A stretch of 45,578 nt of DNA, taken from assembly GCA_025463165.1 (NCBI GenBank), contig JAOBAU010000448.1:1-45578 (forward strand). The letters are read 5' to 3'. The notes below the pieces were generated by a model, which searched no databases, was not told the origin of the DNA, and saw nothing but the letters and a program-made list of their open reading frames with translations. Origin of the DNA: Acidobacteriota bacterium. Lineage in GTDB: Bacteria; Acidobacteriota; Thermoanaerobaculia; Gp7-AA8. Below, in pieces: positions 17,067 through 28,536 of this stretch. The stretch's first letter is position 1; every line of letters starts with the position of its first letter. The position numbers were made by a program, and so were the translations under genes.

Positions 17067-18869
17067 TCAATCCTCCGCGAGCCGCCGCGCGTGCGCGCTC
17101 AACAGGTCGCTGCGCGTGATGATCCCGACCACGCGCCGCGGCGCATCGCGCTCGACGACGGCCAGCCGTCCGACGTGCTCGCGCACCATGTGATCGGCGG
17201 CATCGCGCAGCGATGAATCCGGAAACACAATCGCCGGCGGACGATGAATCAGCGCACCGATCGGCGTCGACGCGTCGCGGCCGAGCACGTCGCGGCGCGT
17301 GATCATGCCGAGAAGATTTCCGTCGCCGTCGACGACCGGAAAGCCCTGATGCGAATTGACGATCGCCGTCACTTCGCCGAGCGTCTGCGAATTGCGGAAC
17401 GTCACGACGTTTCGCGAGCAGGCGTCGCCGACCGCAATTCGATCGAGGTAATCCGCCGAGTATTCGCTCGGCACGCGCACGCCGCGCCGCGCGAGCTTCT
17501 CCGTCATGATCGTGTTGCGCATCAGCAGCGACGAAACGAGATAGCCGGCCGTGCAGCCGGCCAGCAGCGGCAGCAATCCGATCGGCTGCAGCGTCGTCTC
17601 GAACGCGAAGACGACCGATGCCAGCAACGCTCGCGACGCGCCGGCGAACATCGCCGCCATGCCGACCAGCGCGCAGATGCGCACGTCGACGCCGACCGAG
17701 GGAAATGCGCGCGCGGCGACTTCGCCGAGGACGACTCCGGCGCCGCCGCCGATCGTGAAAAGTGGCGCCAGCGTTCCGCCCGACGTACCGCTGCCGAGCG
17801 AGATCGACCATGAGATGAATTTGAAGATGCAGAGGATGAGCACCGCTTTGCCGGCGATATGTCCGGAGACGAGTCCTTCGATGTTGTCGTAGCCGACGCC
17901 GAGCGTGTGCGGCGCGAAGATGCCGACGGCACCGACGGCGAGCCCGCCGATGGCCGGCCACCACATCCAGTGAATCGGCAGATGTTCGAACAGATCTTCG
18001 ATCCAGTAGACGGCGCGCGTGACGTAAACGGAGAGCCAGCCGACGAGCGCGCCGACCAGCGCATACATCGCCAGCGCTTCTTCCGTCGGCCGCGCCAGCA
18101 GCGGCATCGCGAAGATCGGCGCGGTGCCGGCGTACGCCATGCGCACGGCGGTCGCCGTCACACTCGCAAGCGCGACAGGAACGAGCGACCGCGGACGGAA
18201 CTCGAACAGCAGCAGTTCGACCGCGAGCAGCACGGCGGAAACGGGCGAGCCGAACGTCGCCGCCATACCGGCCGCGGCGCCCGCGGCGAGCAGCGTCTTC
18301 CGCTCCTGGGCCGTCATCTTCAGCACCTGACCGACCAGCGATCCAAGCGCGCCGCCGGTCGCAATGATCGGTCCTTCTGCGCCGAACGGACCGCCGGTGC
18401 CGATCGAGATCGCCGCCGACAACGGCTTCAGAAACGTGACGCGCGCCGGGATGCGACTCTCGTTGAGCAGCACCTGCTCCATCGCTTCCGGGATGCCGTG
18501 GCCGCGAATCGCTTTCGAGCCGTAGCGCGCCATCACGCCTACGAGCAGGCCGCCGATGACCGGAATGAAGAGCACGAGCCAGCCGAGGTGATTGCCGGCC
18601 GGCGAAACGAGCGCGGTGGAGAAGCGCCCGTAAAACGCGAGGTTCGTGACGATGCCGATCAGCGCGACGAGAATTTGCGCGATGAAGCCGGTGACGAACG
18701 CGAGCAGCATCGCCCACATGCAGATGACGACGACGCGTTTGTCGATGAGCGATCGCTCGGCGGGGATGCGCGCCGCTTCGATGGAATCGGCCATAGACGG
18801 AGCGACCGGCAATCCGTCGCTCGTCGCGCCGCGCTCCACTTCCAGTTCAGATGCTTCGTGCTTTTTCAT
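17067..18869 (-). CDS. ClC-family chloride channel/antiporter with C-terminal CBS domains
   Basis: RGHGIPEAMEQV, GGPFGAEGPIIATGGALGSL, GSGTSGGTLAPLF, two C-terminal CBS repeats. Confidence 0.93.
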   Translation of the reverse strand: MKKHEASELEVERGATSDGLPVAPSMADSIEAARIPAERSLIDKRVVVICMWAMLLAFVTGFIAQILVALIGIVTNLAFYGRFSTALVSPAGNHLGWLVLFIPVIGGLLVGVMARYGSKAIRGHGIPEAMEQVLLNESRIPARVTFLKPLSAAISIGTGGPFGAEGPIIATGGALGSLVGQVLKMTAQERKTLLAAGAAAGMAATFGSPVSAVLLAVELLLFEFRPRSLVPVALASVTATAVRMAYAGTAPIFAMPLLARPTEEALAMYALVGALVGWLSVYVTRAVYWIEDLFEHLPIHWMWWPAIGGLAVGAVGIFAPHTLGVGYDNIEGLVSGHIAGKAVLILCIFKFISWSISLGSGTSGGTLAPLFTIGGGAGVVLGEVAARAFPSVGVDVRICALVGMAAMFAGASRALLASVVFAFETTLQPIGLLPLLAGCTAGYLVSSLLMRNTIMTEKLARRGVRVPSEYSADYLDRIAVGDACSRNVVTFRNSQTLGEVTAIVNSHQGFPVVDGDGNLLGMITRRDVLGRDASTPIGALIHRPPAIVFPDSSLRDAADHMVREHVGRLAVVERDAPRRVVGIITRSDLLSAHARRLAED

Positions 18870-19333
18870 TTTCCCTTTCGCTCTTCAAAGAACATTGGCG
18901 CCGGCGACGTGTCGGAATCGAGCGATGCGACGATCTTCTCGAATGTCTTCGCGAACGCCGCACGTTCGCGCGCCGGCAGTGCCTCGATCGCTTCAATGAG
19001 TCGTTCCTGCGCGATTGGCGGCGCTTTGTGAAGCGCTGCCTGCCCGCTTCGTGTCAGCGTCAGCACCAGCCGCCGCGCATCGTCGGCATGCCGCTCGCGC
19101 GCCACGAATCCCGCCTCGGACAGCCTGCTGACGACCACCGAGACCGAGCTTTGATCGGTGCGCGTTCGCTCCGCGAGATCGCTCAGCGACTGCTCGGGCG
19201 TTCTGCCGAGCTCCGCGAGCACGAAGAGCTGCGCGGCGGAGAGTCCCGTGTACGTTTGTGCGGCGCGATCGGCGACGCGCAGCAGCCGCACCAGACGGCG
19301 GATCGATTCAAGAATTCGACGGCTGTCATTCAT
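18866..19333 (-). CDS. MarR-family regulator
   Basis: LSAAQLFVLAELGRTPEQSLSDLAERTRTDQSSVSVVVSRLSEAGFVARERHADDARRLVLTLT; stop overlaps the ClC start (ATGA). Confidence 0.92.
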   Translation of the reverse strand: MNDSRRILESIRRLVRLLRVADRAAQTYTGLSAAQLFVLAELGRTPEQSLSDLAERTRTDQSSVSVVVSRLSEAGFVARERHADDARRLVLTLTRSGQAALHKAPPIAQERLIEAIEALPARERAAFAKTFEKIVASLDSDTSPAPMFFEERKGK

Positions 19334-19399
19334 TACATGGGAGCCCAACCATTGCGGCGGCAAACAACTTCCCGCCATCGGCCGTAAAATCCTCACGTA

Positions 19400-20635
19400 A
19401 TGCATGCCGCGCTCCTGTTGATGGCCGCCGCGCTCGCCGAGCTGTACGTGCCGGTGAGCGGCGACGCGACGTTGCGCGTCGTCAATCCGACCGAGCAGCG
19501 CGCGACCGTCACCATCGAATTTCTCGAGACCGCGGCGCTCGCACCATCGAAGACGACGCGCGCAACGCTGGCGCCCGGCGAAGAGTTGCGCTGGAACGCG
19601 TCCGGCTTCGGCGCGGCGCGCATCGTGATGAGCGAGCCGCTCACCGTGAACGGCGGAACGCTCTTCAATGCGGAGAAAGCGATTGCCGGCAGCACGCTCG
19701 ACGGACGACAGACGTCGATCGGCGTCGTGAACCCCGCGAACGCGGAGGTCGTGATCGGCATCGAGCTGACGCGCGATCGCGACTTCGTCGATCGCGTGTC
19801 GATCGTCGTTCCCGCGCGCGGCACGCGTTTCATTCGACTCGATCGACTGTTCGATGCGGCTGGCGATCGATTGACCTTCACGTCGTCGCAACCGGTGGTG
19901 ATTTTCGGCTATGACGAAGAACACGCAACGTTCGCGGCCGCGACGGCGACGACACGTCATCGCGTCGTCGCCGTCGCGCCAACACCGCAGCCACAGCCGC
20001 AGCCACAACCTTCGACGCCGGAGACGATCGTCATCACTCCCTCGAAAGATGCCACGCTTTACAACGAAGACGGCTCGCTCGCGAACGGCGCCGGCATTCA
20101 CTTCTTCTCCGGCACGACGAACAACGCGCAGGTCCGCCGCGCACTGCTGGCGTTCGACGTCGCATCGAAGATTCCGCCCGGCAGCACGATCACGCGCGCG
20201 TCGCTGACGATGCACATGACGCGCACGATCGCCGGAAAAGAGCCGATGCAGCTCCGCCGCCTGCTGGCCGACTGGAGTGAAGGAACGTCGAATGCCGGCG
20301 GCGCGCGCGACGGCATCGGGACGCAGGCGAAAAACGGCGACGCGACATGGATTTTCGCGTCGTTTCCCGACAGGCGCTGGAACAAACCGGGCGGTGATTT
20401 CGACGCGGCCGCCGATGCGTCCACCGACGTCAGCGACTTCGCCAGCTACACGTGGGGAACGTCGGCGTCGATGGTGGCGCGCGTGCAATCCTGGGTCGAT
20501 CAGCCGGCCACGAACTTCGGCTGGCTGCTGCTCGGTCAGGAGGCGGCGGTGAGGACGGCGAAGATGTTCGACAGCCGCCAGAACTCGGTCGAAGCGAATC
20601 GCCCGTCGCTGACGATCGAGTTCACGAAACCGTGA
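19400..20635 (+). CDS. Secreted DNRLRE-domain protein
   Basis: ITPSKDATLYNEDGSLANGAGIHFFSGTT...RRALLAFDV and C-terminal SVEANRPSLTIEF; PQPQPQPQP linker. Confidence 0.75.
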   Translation: MHAALLLMAAALAELYVPVSGDATLRVVNPTEQRATVTIEFLETAALAPSKTTRATLAPGEELRWNASGFGAARIVMSEPLTVNGGTLFNAEKAIAGSTLDGRQTSIGVVNPANAEVVIGIELTRDRDFVDRVSIVVPARGTRFIRLDRLFDAAGDRLTFTSSQPVVIFGYDEEHATFAAATATTRHRVVAVAPTPQPQPQPQPSTPETIVITPSKDATLYNEDGSLANGAGIHFFSGTTNNAQVRRALLAFDVASKIPPGSTITRASLTMHMTRTIAGKEPMQLRRLLADWSEGTSNAGGARDGIGTQAKNGDATWIFASFPDRRWNKPGGDFDAAADASTDVSDFASYTWGTSASMVARVQSWVDQPATNFGWLLLGQEAAVRTAKMFDSRQNSVEANRPSLTIEFTKP

Positions 20636-20684
20636 ATTTCATCGTGCTATCCTGCCATTACTTCGGCAGCTGAGGATCACCCAT

Positions 20685-21221
20685 TTGACTGATGACAAAC
20701 GCACGCTCGACGCTTCGAACGAAGCGTTCGACGAGCGCAGCATCGCCAGAAAGTACGGACTGAAAGAGCTCGTCTATCCGGACTCCGAGCAGACGAAGAC
20801 GCTCGCGCAATTTCTCGGCAACGCCGTCGAGACCGCCCGCTGCGGACCGGTGCCGAAAATGGCCGTGATGGTGATGCTCGAGTTTCTGCAGGCGGTGCTC
20901 AACCGGCAGCACATCACCAAAGGACCGCGCATGTCGCACGATGAGTTCGACCTGCTGCAGACGCCGTACTACCTCGCGGCGCGCATCGTCGCCAAGATCG
21001 TGCGCGAGCGAAAAGACCTCGCGGAGTCGCGCGGCAAGCTCTATCAGACGACGTACGTCAGCCTCAACCAGTTCATCGAATTACTGCGCAGCCTCCTCGA
21101 TCCCGGCTGTTACTGGCTGCGGATGCGCACGATTCCGGAGGGGGTCGTCGAAGCGATGTCGGCGCTGCAGGAGTTCGCGCTCGCCTATCCGGAGCTCCGC
21201 CGCAAAGGGCGGGCGCTGTAA
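20685..21221 (+). CDS. Conserved hypothetical protein
   Basis: TTG start with GAGG upstream; open frame between same-strand genes; no recognised family. Confidence 0.6.
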   Translation: MTDDKRTLDASNEAFDERSIARKYGLKELVYPDSEQTKTLAQFLGNAVETARCGPVPKMAVMVMLEFLQAVLNRQHITKGPRMSHDEFDLLQTPYYLAARIVAKIVRERKDLAESRGKLYQTTYVSLNQFIELLRSLLDPGCYWLRMRTIPEGVVEAMSALQEFALAYPELRRKGRAL

Positions 21222-21226
21222 GCGCA

Positions 21227-21826
21227 GTGCCGAAGCGCTACGACAAAGCGTATTTCGACCGCTGGTATCGCGGCCGCAATCGCGTCAGCACGCCCGCCGA
21301 AGTGCGGCGCAAAGTCGTCCTCGCCGTTTCGATCGCCGAGTATTTTCTACGGCGTCCGATCCGCAACGTGCTCGACGTCGGCTGCGGCGAAGGCGCCTGG
21401 CTTCCGCATCTCCGCGCTCTCCGCCCCCGCGTCTCATACCTCGGGCTCGACCCGAGTGATTACGTCGTGGCGCGCTTCGGCAAAAAGCGCAATATCCGGA
21501 AGGCCGCATTCGGCGAGCTGCCGTCGCTCCATCTCGACGATTCCTACGATCTGATCGTCTGTGCGGATGCACTGCATTACGTCCCGGATACCGAAGTGGC
21601 GCCGGGCATTCGCGAGCTCGTGCGTCTGCTCGATGGCGTGGCGTATCTCGAAGTGCTGACGAAAGAGGATGAGATCGTCGGCGATCTCGACGCGCTCATG
21701 CAGCGGCCGGCAGCGTGGTATCGAAAGACGTTCACGGCGGCGGGATTGATTCCGGTCGGACCATTCACCTGGTCCGCGCCCGAGCTCGCTCCGACATTTG
21801 CTGAGCTCGAATCGCCCGCCCGCTGA
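21227..21826 (+). CDS. Class I SAM-dependent methyltransferase
   Basis: Motif I VLDVGCGEGAWL, then YLGLDPSDYV, YDLIVCADALHYV. Confidence 0.88.
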   Translation: MPKRYDKAYFDRWYRGRNRVSTPAEVRRKVVLAVSIAEYFLRRPIRNVLDVGCGEGAWLPHLRALRPRVSYLGLDPSDYVVARFGKKRNIRKAAFGELPSLHLDDSYDLIVCADALHYVPDTEVAPGIRELVRLLDGVAYLEVLTKEDEIVGDLDALMQRPAAWYRKTFTAAGLIPVGPFTWSAPELAPTFAELESPAR

Positions 21827-21864
21827 CCCAAATTCAGGCAGGAAATTCGCACCGCGTCGCGGCC

Positions 21865-21984
21865 ATGAACGCTCTCGCTCTCATCACTCTCAACGGCTGG
21901 AATGTCGCGGGTTTAACGGCCGCCACCGTCGCGTCGTTCGCTGTCGTATGGGTTTCGATCAAGCTCGAAAAGCCGTACCGGTAA
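21865..21984 (+). CDS. Candidate 39-aa single-TM small protein (not in the ORF track)
   Basis: ATG to TAA reads MNALALITLNGWNVAGLTAATVASFAVVWVSIKLEKPYR: one hydrophobic helix and a positive tail. Confidence 0.5.
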   Translation: MNALALITLNGWNVAGLTAATVASFAVVWVSIKLEKPYR

Positions 21985-22054
21985 CGGACGCGTTACGCGT
22001 AACTGTCACATTCTCCTGGCGTAGTTCTGCCGGGCAGAGGTGTACATTCCTTCC

Positions 22055-23284
22055 ATGTCCGGCAACCGTCGTGCGTTGCAAATCGTCCTCGCTCTCCTCA
22101 TCACCATCGTCGCCGCGGCGCTGATCGTCACCTGCACGACGAGCTCGCCGAAGGCGCACAAGAGCGTCGTCGCGAAGCAGCCGATCGCCGCGCCGACGGC
22201 AACTTGTGCCGCCATCGATCCGCTGCCGCCCGCGGAACCGTCGCGAAACGTGCCGACGCTCGCCGAGGCCGCGCAGAGTGCGATCGATCGGCGAGTGAAA
22301 GCGCTGGCCGGCGAGCTCGCGTCGATGTGGACGCGCAATCCGGAAGAGCTCGTGGCGGTCGTCGATGACGCGGCGAAGAGCGATCCGCGCTCGCCATCGG
22401 TGACATTGCTGCTCGCCATCGCGCACGCGGAAACGAACGGCAAGATCCTCGACGTCTCCGAGGCGGGAGCGGTCGGGCTCGCGCAGGCGACGCCGGTGGC
22501 GATTCGCCAGGAAGCGCTCGACGGCAAGATGTTCGTCACTGCCGACTACCTCACCGGCTCGCGCGCCTACATCATGAAGAAGCCGCTTGGCGACGCCGAC
22601 ACGATCGCGTCGATGCTGCTGACGAAAGATGATGCGAAGCGCCGTGCTCGCGCGAAGCGTCTTCTCGTTTCGGCGTTAGAGCTGCGACGTGAAGGAGTCG
22701 ACGAGCTGGCGTTGCTCGATCGCTTCGCGTCGCCGCACTACGCCGCGAGCATCGAGCGCGCCGACGAGCACAACCTGACCCGCCTTCGCGAATTGAAGAA
22801 GCTCATCGCGCAGCGCGACAAGCGCGCGCTTCGTCGTTACCGCGACAACGTGCGCGGCGAATACCGGTCGCTGAAACAGACGCAGGTCGTCGCATGGAAG
22901 CGCTATCAGGATGACCTCATCGCCGCGCGCGACCGCGCGCTGGAAGAGCACTACGGCCGCAGCGCCGCGGTCGTGAAGAAGGAGCGGCCGTACGAGGCCG
23001 GCGAATACCTCGCGTCCGAGCTCGATCTCCGTTTCTCCGCGCGGCAGATGGCAGCGTTTCTCGTGCGCCATCTCGAACGGAAGTCGGACGAAGCGCGCCT
23101 GCTCGCCGATACCGACGACGACGATCGCATCGAAGAGATGACCGCCGCGCTCTACAACGGAGGCTCGCACAACGTGAAGCGAATGCTCGCCGGACTCATC
23201 GCATCGCTGCCGGAAACGCAGCACTACATGCGCAAAGTGCCGCAAACGCGGCGGCGGCTCGACGCCACCATCGCCTCGCGGTAA
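22055..23284 (+). CDS. Lytic transglycosylase-like (SLT domain) membrane-anchored protein
   Basis: N-terminal TM; LLLAIAHAETNGKILDVSEAGAVGLAQATPVAIR; TAALYNGGSHNV. Confidence 0.78.
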   Translation: MSGNRRALQIVLALLITIVAAALIVTCTTSSPKAHKSVVAKQPIAAPTATCAAIDPLPPAEPSRNVPTLAEAAQSAIDRRVKALAGELASMWTRNPEELVAVVDDAAKSDPRSPSVTLLLAIAHAETNGKILDVSEAGAVGLAQATPVAIRQEALDGKMFVTADYLTGSRAYIMKKPLGDADTIASMLLTKDDAKRRARAKRLLVSALELRREGVDELALLDRFASPHYAASIERADEHNLTRLRELKKLIAQRDKRALRRYRDNVRGEYRSLKQTQVVAWKRYQDDLIAARDRALEEHYGRSAAVVKKERPYEAGEYLASELDLRFSARQMAAFLVRHLERKSDEARLLADTDDDDRIEEMTAALYNGGSHNVKRMLAGLIASLPETQHYMRKVPQTRRRLDATIASR

Positions 23285-23359
23285 AAACAGGGGGTCAGGT
23301 CTGGAAACTTAAGTTGGAGAGTAACTAACTTAAGTTTCCAGACCTGACCCCCTGTTTTT
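23283..23359. terminator. 33-bp perfect inverted repeat with 11-nt loop, candidate bidirectional terminator or REP-like palindrome
   Basis: Arms AAAAACAGGGGGTCAGGTCTGGAAACTTAAGTT (23283-23315) and its exact complement (23327-23359), between convergent genes with A/T tracts at both ends. Confidence 0.9.
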
Positions 23360-23362
23360 TTG

Positions 23363-25234
23363 CTACTTCACGTCCGCTTCGGGCAGCTGCTGTTCCGGAT
23401 TGAAGTCCGGCAGGATCGCGGCGGTCGACGGCATTCCGCGGCGCGGAGGCTGCGGGCCGTCGTAGCGATTCGGCGTCGAGGTTCCCGGACGCATCACGAG
23501 CATCGTCAGGAAGAAGACGTTGTAGACCGGAATCCAGAGGCGCCAGTAGTCGCGGCCGGGACGATCGATATCGTGCAGACGCCGCACCGAGAAGATGCCG
23601 GTGAGCACGAGCGACGCGGTGATGATCGCGATGATTGCGAGAGTCGGCGTGCTGATGTGCGTGCGGTACTTCCAGACTTCCCACGTGAAGAACGCGCCGA
23701 GCGCCGAGATACCGAAGAAGGCCAGCGCGAATACGGCGCGGCCTTTCCGTCCCGCATAGACGATCGCGCGCAGGCCGTACGCCGCGTAGACCTCGAGTCC
23801 GACCACGAGCCAGACGAAGAAACGCATCCACGAGCTCGGCGGCAGGTAGTACGCGAGTCCGATGCACGAGAGCGCGCCGAGAATCGGGAAGAGATACGTT
23901 CCGCCGGGAACGCGGAACGGCCGCGGGCGATTCGGATCCTTGATGCGCAGGATCATGATGCCCATACAGACGAGGATGAACGCGAAGAGCGTCCCGATGT
24001 TCGTCAGGTCGACCATCTCGTCGAGCGACGTGAACATCGCGGTCACACCAACGCCGATGCCGGTGATGATCGTGGCGACGTGCGGCGTGCCGTACTTCGG
24101 ATGCACTTTCGCCATCCAGCCCGGCAGCAGTCCGTCGCGCGACATCGCGAAGAAGATGCGCGGCTGGCCGAGCTGAAAGACGAGCAGCACGGCGGTGTGT
24201 GCGACGACCGATCCGAGCGCGACAACGCCGATCATCCAGTTCGGCATCGACACGTACTTCATCGCCAGCGTCAGCGGCTCGGCCTGCTCGGTCGACAACG
24301 TCTTGACCAGTGCGTGATACGGAATCAGTCCGGTGAAAATCGCCGCGATGAAGGCGTAGATGATCGTACAGACGATCAGCGATCCAATGATCCCGATCGG
24401 CATGTCCCTCGTCGGATTCTTCGCCTCCTCGGCGGTCGTCGAGACCGCATCGAAACCGATGTACGCGAAGAAGACGATCGCCGCGCCGGCGCCGATTCCC
24501 TTGAAGCCGTTCGGCGCGAACGGGTGCCAGTTCTCGGGACGAACGTACTTGAAGCAGACGATGACGAAGAACGCGAGGACGACCAGCTTGATCGCCACCA
24601 TGACGAAGTTGAAGCTCGCCGATTCGCGAATGCCCCAGACGAGAACGACCGTGATCGCGGCCACGATCAGCAGTGCGAAGAGATTGAAGATGATCGGAAA
24701 GCCGAAGATGTGCGGCGCCGACGCGACGACGTCCGGCATCTTGCGAATGGCGGTGCCGTAATCGACCGACAACCAGAGCGGAATCTTGATCTTGAATCCG
24801 GCGAGGAACGTATTGAAGTAGTTCGCCCACGAGATGGCGACGGCCACGTTGCCGATCGCGTATTCGATGATGAGATCCCAGCCGATGATCCACGCCACCA
24901 GCTCGCCGAGCGTCGCGTACGAATACGTGTACGCGGAACCGGAGACCGGCACCATCGAAGCGAACTCGGCGTAGCAGAGCGCCGTGAACGCGCAGACGAT
25001 CGCCGTCAGCACGAACGAGAGCATCAATGCCGGACCGGCGCCGGGACGAAGGTGATCGCCGGCCGCCGCCGTGCCGATCGTCGCGAAGATGCCGGCGCCG
25101 ATGATCGCGCCGACACCGAGCGCGACCAGGTTCCACGGACCGAGGACCTTCTTCAGTTGATGACCTTCCTGATGCGTCTCCGCAACGAGGTCATCCAGCG
25201 ATTTCGTGCGCAACAGTTGACTGATGAGTGACAT
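23363..25234 (-). CDS. APC-family amino acid permease
   Basis: GIFATIGTAA, CYAEFASMVPVSGSAYTYSYATLGELVAWIIGWDL, FFAYIGFDAVSTTAEEAKNPTRDMPIGII. Confidence 0.93.
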   Translation of the reverse strand: MSLISQLLRTKSLDDLVAETHQEGHQLKKVLGPWNLVALGVGAIIGAGIFATIGTAAAGDHLRPGAGPALMLSFVLTAIVCAFTALCYAEFASMVPVSGSAYTYSYATLGELVAWIIGWDLIIEYAIGNVAVAISWANYFNTFLAGFKIKIPLWLSVDYGTAIRKMPDVVASAPHIFGFPIIFNLFALLIVAAITVVLVWGIRESASFNFVMVAIKLVVLAFFVIVCFKYVRPENWHPFAPNGFKGIGAGAAIVFFAYIGFDAVSTTAEEAKNPTRDMPIGIIGSLIVCTIIYAFIAAIFTGLIPYHALVKTLSTEQAEPLTLAMKYVSMPNWMIGVVALGSVVAHTAVLLVFQLGQPRIFFAMSRDGLLPGWMAKVHPKYGTPHVATIITGIGVGVTAMFTSLDEMVDLTNIGTLFAFILVCMGIMILRIKDPNRPRPFRVPGGTYLFPILGALSCIGLAYYLPPSSWMRFFVWLVVGLEVYAAYGLRAIVYAGRKGRAVFALAFFGISALGAFFTWEVWKYRTHISTPTLAIIAIITASLVLTGIFSVRRLHDIDRPGRDYWRLWIPVYNVFFLTMLVMRPGTSTPNRYDGPQPPRRGMPSTAAILPDFNPEQQLPEADVK

Positions 25235-25301
25235 GTGTGCGGCGAATGATAGGGGAATTGCGGCGGCCGCGGCACTGGAACCGCATACAATCTCGCGACA
25301 G

Positions 25302-25829
25302 ATGCGCGGGCAGATGTGGATGGCCGGAATAGCGCTGGCGATGGTCGGATGTGCATCGACATCGTCGTCGGTACGCCAGTGCTCGCAGCTCAGCGGACTC
25401 TACGAGCCGTCATCGTGCGTCCAGGAAGAGCCGAAACCACTCACCGATCTGCAGCTTCCCGACGGCACGCCGCTCGCCGGCGTGAAACTTCTCACCGTCG
25501 AACAGAAGTCGTGCAATGAAGTGCGCATCGTCTCGAGCGGCCGCGCCGACATCGTCCTCCGTCCGGACGACGACGATCGCGTGACGTGGGACGACAACGG
25601 CGCGCTCGCCGGCGGCTCGGAACCGAAGAACAGCTTCGTCCCGATCGCCGCCGCCATGCGCTCCTTCCGCGAGTGGCGACTGTCGCGCTCGAACTCCGGC
25701 ACCGGCCTCACCTACAGCGACGCACGCGAAGAGCGCGGCATGGCACTGCTGCTGATCCCGTTTCGCAATCGCATCGCCGCGACGTGTGAGTGGATCCGCG
25801 TCGCCGCAACGTCGCTCATCAAACCTTAG
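25302..25829 (+). CDS. Putative lipoprotein of unknown function
   Basis: MRGQMWMAGIALAMVGCAS lipobox; no recognised domain. Confidence 0.65.
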   Translation: MRGQMWMAGIALAMVGCASTSSSVRQCSQLSGLYEPSSCVQEEPKPLTDLQLPDGTPLAGVKLLTVEQKSCNEVRIVSSGRADIVLRPDDDDRVTWDDNGALAGGSEPKNSFVPIAAAMRSFREWRLSRSNSGTGLTYSDAREERGMALLLIPFRNRIAATCEWIRVAATSLIKP

Positions 25830-27159
25830 GTCGCGATCACGAACTCTGCGCCGCCACCGGCGCGGTTGCGCAACCCGTACGTGAATCCGTGATTGGTCAG
25901 GATCTCCTGGACGATGGTGAGTCCGAGGCCACGGCCTTCGCGCTTCGTGGTGAAGAACGGCGTGAAGAGATCGGGGACGACGTCATCGGCGATGCCGGAA
26001 CCGCTGTCGGCGACGATCAGCGTGCCTTCGCGGAGCGTGATGTCGATCGCACCGTCAGCATCAATCGCATCGATGGCGTTGCGGATGATGTTGACGACGA
26101 CCTGCTCGAACTGATGCTCGTCGGCGTCCGCGATGCTTTCATCGGCATCGACCGCGATCGTGATGCCGCGCGACTCCGCTTCCGGCCGCATCAGCGCGGC
26201 GATCCGCGCCACGACCGCGTCGAGACGGATCGGCGCACGATGCGGCGGCGGAATGCGCACGACGTCGGCGAACGCGCTCATGAAGCGATTCAGCGCATCG
26301 ATCCGCGATGAGGCGATGGTCAATGCGTTGACGAAATCGCTCCGATCGCTTTCACCAACCTGCGGCGCGTAACGCAGCGACGAATCGATCAGCGAGCGGA
26401 CCGCGCCAACGGAGTTGTTCACTTCGTGCGACATCATCCGGATCAGCTTCTCGTACGCCGCTTTCTCCGACAGCCGCAGCTCGTCGGTCATCTCATCGAT
26501 CAGGAAGAACGTCTTCGAAAAGCCGCGATCGCGAAACTCGGCACGCCAGATTTTCATCCGTCGCGGTCCGGCCTGCGTGACGAGCCGCGACTCGCCGGGT
26601 GCGAGCGATCGCAACTCGGTCATCAGCTCCGGCGTCATCAGCGCTTTTGCCGCCGGATTCAGCTCGGCCGCATTTTCGTCGAAGTCGCAGATGACGATGC
26701 CGGACGGCGACGATTCGACGACGCGCGCGAAGAAGTGATGCTGCTCTTCGACCTTCAGCCGCTCTTCACGCAACCGGTCGATCATGCCGTTGTAGACGCG
26801 GATCAGATCGTCCATCTCCGGCTGTCCGACCGGCACGAAGCGCGACGTGAAATCGCGTTCGGCGATCAGTTCCGCACCGGTGCGAATGAGATCGAACGGC
26901 ACGAACAGCGCGATGACGAGCCGATAGCTGACGACGATCGAGAGGATGAAGAGCGCTTCGACGCCGAAGAGCAGCAGCCGGTTCTCCATCAGCACGAAGA
27001 GCGCCGCCGTGGCGATGATGAGATGCAGCGCGACGAAGTAGATGGCGATCTTGCCGCGGAGCGTAAGCGGGCCCGGCCCGCGGCGCTGGTTCGCATAGCG
27101 TCGGCGACCGGCTTCGCGGCGGATCATCGCCGCGTGCTGTGCCGCTTCGACTTCGTCCT

Positions 27160-27163
<4 letters not shown>
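25826..27163 (-). CDS. Sensor histidine kinase (HAMP/PAS type)
   Basis: H-box MSHEVNNSVGAVRSLIDSS, N-box NIIRNAIDAI, VADSGSGI, TKREGRGLGLTIV; GTG start overlaps the RR stop. Confidence 0.92.

Positions 27164-28532
<1,369 letters not shown>

Positions 28533-28536
<4 letters not shown>

Noticed and set aside
23360-25231. 623-aa plus-strand ORF mirroring the permease, plus the 603-aa minus ORF 23325..25136
   Set aside because: Charged low-complexity translations in shadow frames of an obvious APC permease.
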